From an uncultured Coriobacteriaceae bacterium (GTDB lineage Bacteria; Actinomycetota; Coriobacteriia; Coriobacteriales; Eggerthellaceae), in NCBI GenBank assembly GCA_900550385.1, contig URRZ01000093.1, forward strand, positions 1 to 7,573: DNA of 7,573 bases. The letters are read 5' to 3'. The notes under the pieces are model-generated. The model was not told the origin of the DNA. It saw only the letters and a program-made list of their open reading frames with translations, and did not search any database. Positions 7,171 to 7,573 of this stretch are shown here, one piece after another. How positions within the stretch are numbered: the stretch's first letter is position 1; each line of letters opens with the position of its first letter. A program made the translations under genes and the position numbers.

Positions 7171-7573
7171 GGGGGACGCGCCCGAGCCTCGCGCGTTCGA
7201 GCCGGGCGACGGGCTTGCGGGTTTGGACCGCGACCGTTTGGCGGAATACGCGGTGATGTGCTCGAAGAACCTGTTCGCGATCGACGGCACCTGGTTCCAG
7301 TCCATCGAGGTGGAGCGCGGCATGGACGAGGCGATGCGCCACGACGAGAACGCGTGGCGGCGCTATACGGCAAGCGAGGCGCGTCGCCTGAAGGCGTTCT
7401 TGGGGCTGCCGGAGCGCGCGGGGCTCGAGGGGCTGGCGAAGGCGCTGCCGCTCAAGCTCACGTCGCTGTGCAACCGCACGGAGATGAGGCGCGAAGGCAA
7501 CGAGCTGGTGTTCCGCGTGGTGTCGTGGGGGGGGGCCGGGGCCCCCGGCCCGCCCGGGGGGGCCGGGCAGCCC
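7160..7573 (+). CDS. DUF6125-like protein, 3' partial
   Basis: The frame opens at an ATG that overlaps the last 11 bases of the phosphorylase gene and stays open to the window end. Real coding sequence probably stops being trustworthy near 7526, giving about 122 usable residues. After a 20-residue charged start it reads LAEYAVMCSKNLFAIDGTWF (27-46), then SIEVERGMDEAMRHD (48-62), AWRRYT, a basic helix and LFRVVSW. The pattern of DGxWF followed by xxVExxxGMDEA and W...E is how I remember DUF6125 proteins, small cytosolic proteins of unknown function in anaerobes. The assignment is from memory and moderate. No signal peptide or membrane helix is seen. The overlap and strong ribosome binding site suggest translational coupling with the phosphorylase. 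Residues after about 122 are only Gly, Ala and Pro and come from the artefactual tail. Confidence 0.7.
   Translation, partial: MGDRGDAPEPRAFEPGDGLAGLDRDRLAEYAVMCSKNLFAIDGTWFQSIEVERGMDEAMRHDENAWRRYTASEARRLKAFLGLPERAGLEGLAKALPLKLTSLCNRTEMRREGNELVFRVVSWGGAGAPGPPGGAGQP
7527..7573. other. G/C-only contig-end artefact
   Basis: From 7527 the sequence is nine G bases and then alternating G and C blocks, with a single A near the end. The protein frame here yields only Gly, Ala, Pro and one Gln, unlike the preceding DUF6125-like sequence. Together with the poly-G left end this looks like low-quality terminal bases rather than genome sequence. Confidence 0.75.

Overview
The window is a high-GC bacterial chromosome segment with mostly housekeeping genes. 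The GC-biased third positions, the prfA-prmC pair, a low-Mr trimeric-type purine nucleoside phosphorylase and two domain-of-unknown-function proteins (DUF3825, DUF6125) suggest an anaerobic, gut-type actinobacterium. My best guess is Coriobacteriia, possibly Eggerthellaceae; this is inference from protein style, not from a database match.

Layout from left to right. Positions 1-71 are a poly-G/poly-C block that looks like a contig-end artefact. A DegV/FakB-family fatty-acid-binding protein lies on the minus strand (82-933). A 467-base gap holds its promoter and, divergently, a candidate promoter for trxB. Thioredoxin reductase (trxB, 1401-2366) is followed by peptide chain release factor 1 (prfA, 2496-3554), which has its own strong extended -10 promoter. 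PrmC, the methyltransferase that modifies the GGQ glutamine of release factors, starts on the last base of the prfA stop codon (3554-4660). A convergent minus-strand gene for a DUF3825 protein (4704-6088) is broken by an apparent one-base deletion in a short homopolymer near 5942-5945. Divergent from it, a purine nucleoside phosphorylase (6277-7170) overlaps by 11 bases the start of a DUF6125-like gene. That last gene runs into a second G/C-only artefact at the right end (about 7527-7573).

How the genes fit together. prfA and prmC are an enzyme-substrate pair in translation termination and look translationally coupled. TrxB maintains the thioredoxin pool. DegV proteins hand fatty acids to a kinase for phospholipid synthesis. 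The phosphorylase belongs to purine salvage, and its overlapping DUF6125 partner may share regulation with it. I see no mobile element, CRISPR array, tRNA or rRNA, and no convincing new multi-gene system. The points most worth a second look are an 80-odd-residue Ala/Glu/Ser-rich insertion inside PrmC, the frameshifted and poorly characterised DUF3825 protein, and the coupled phosphorylase-DUF6125 pair.
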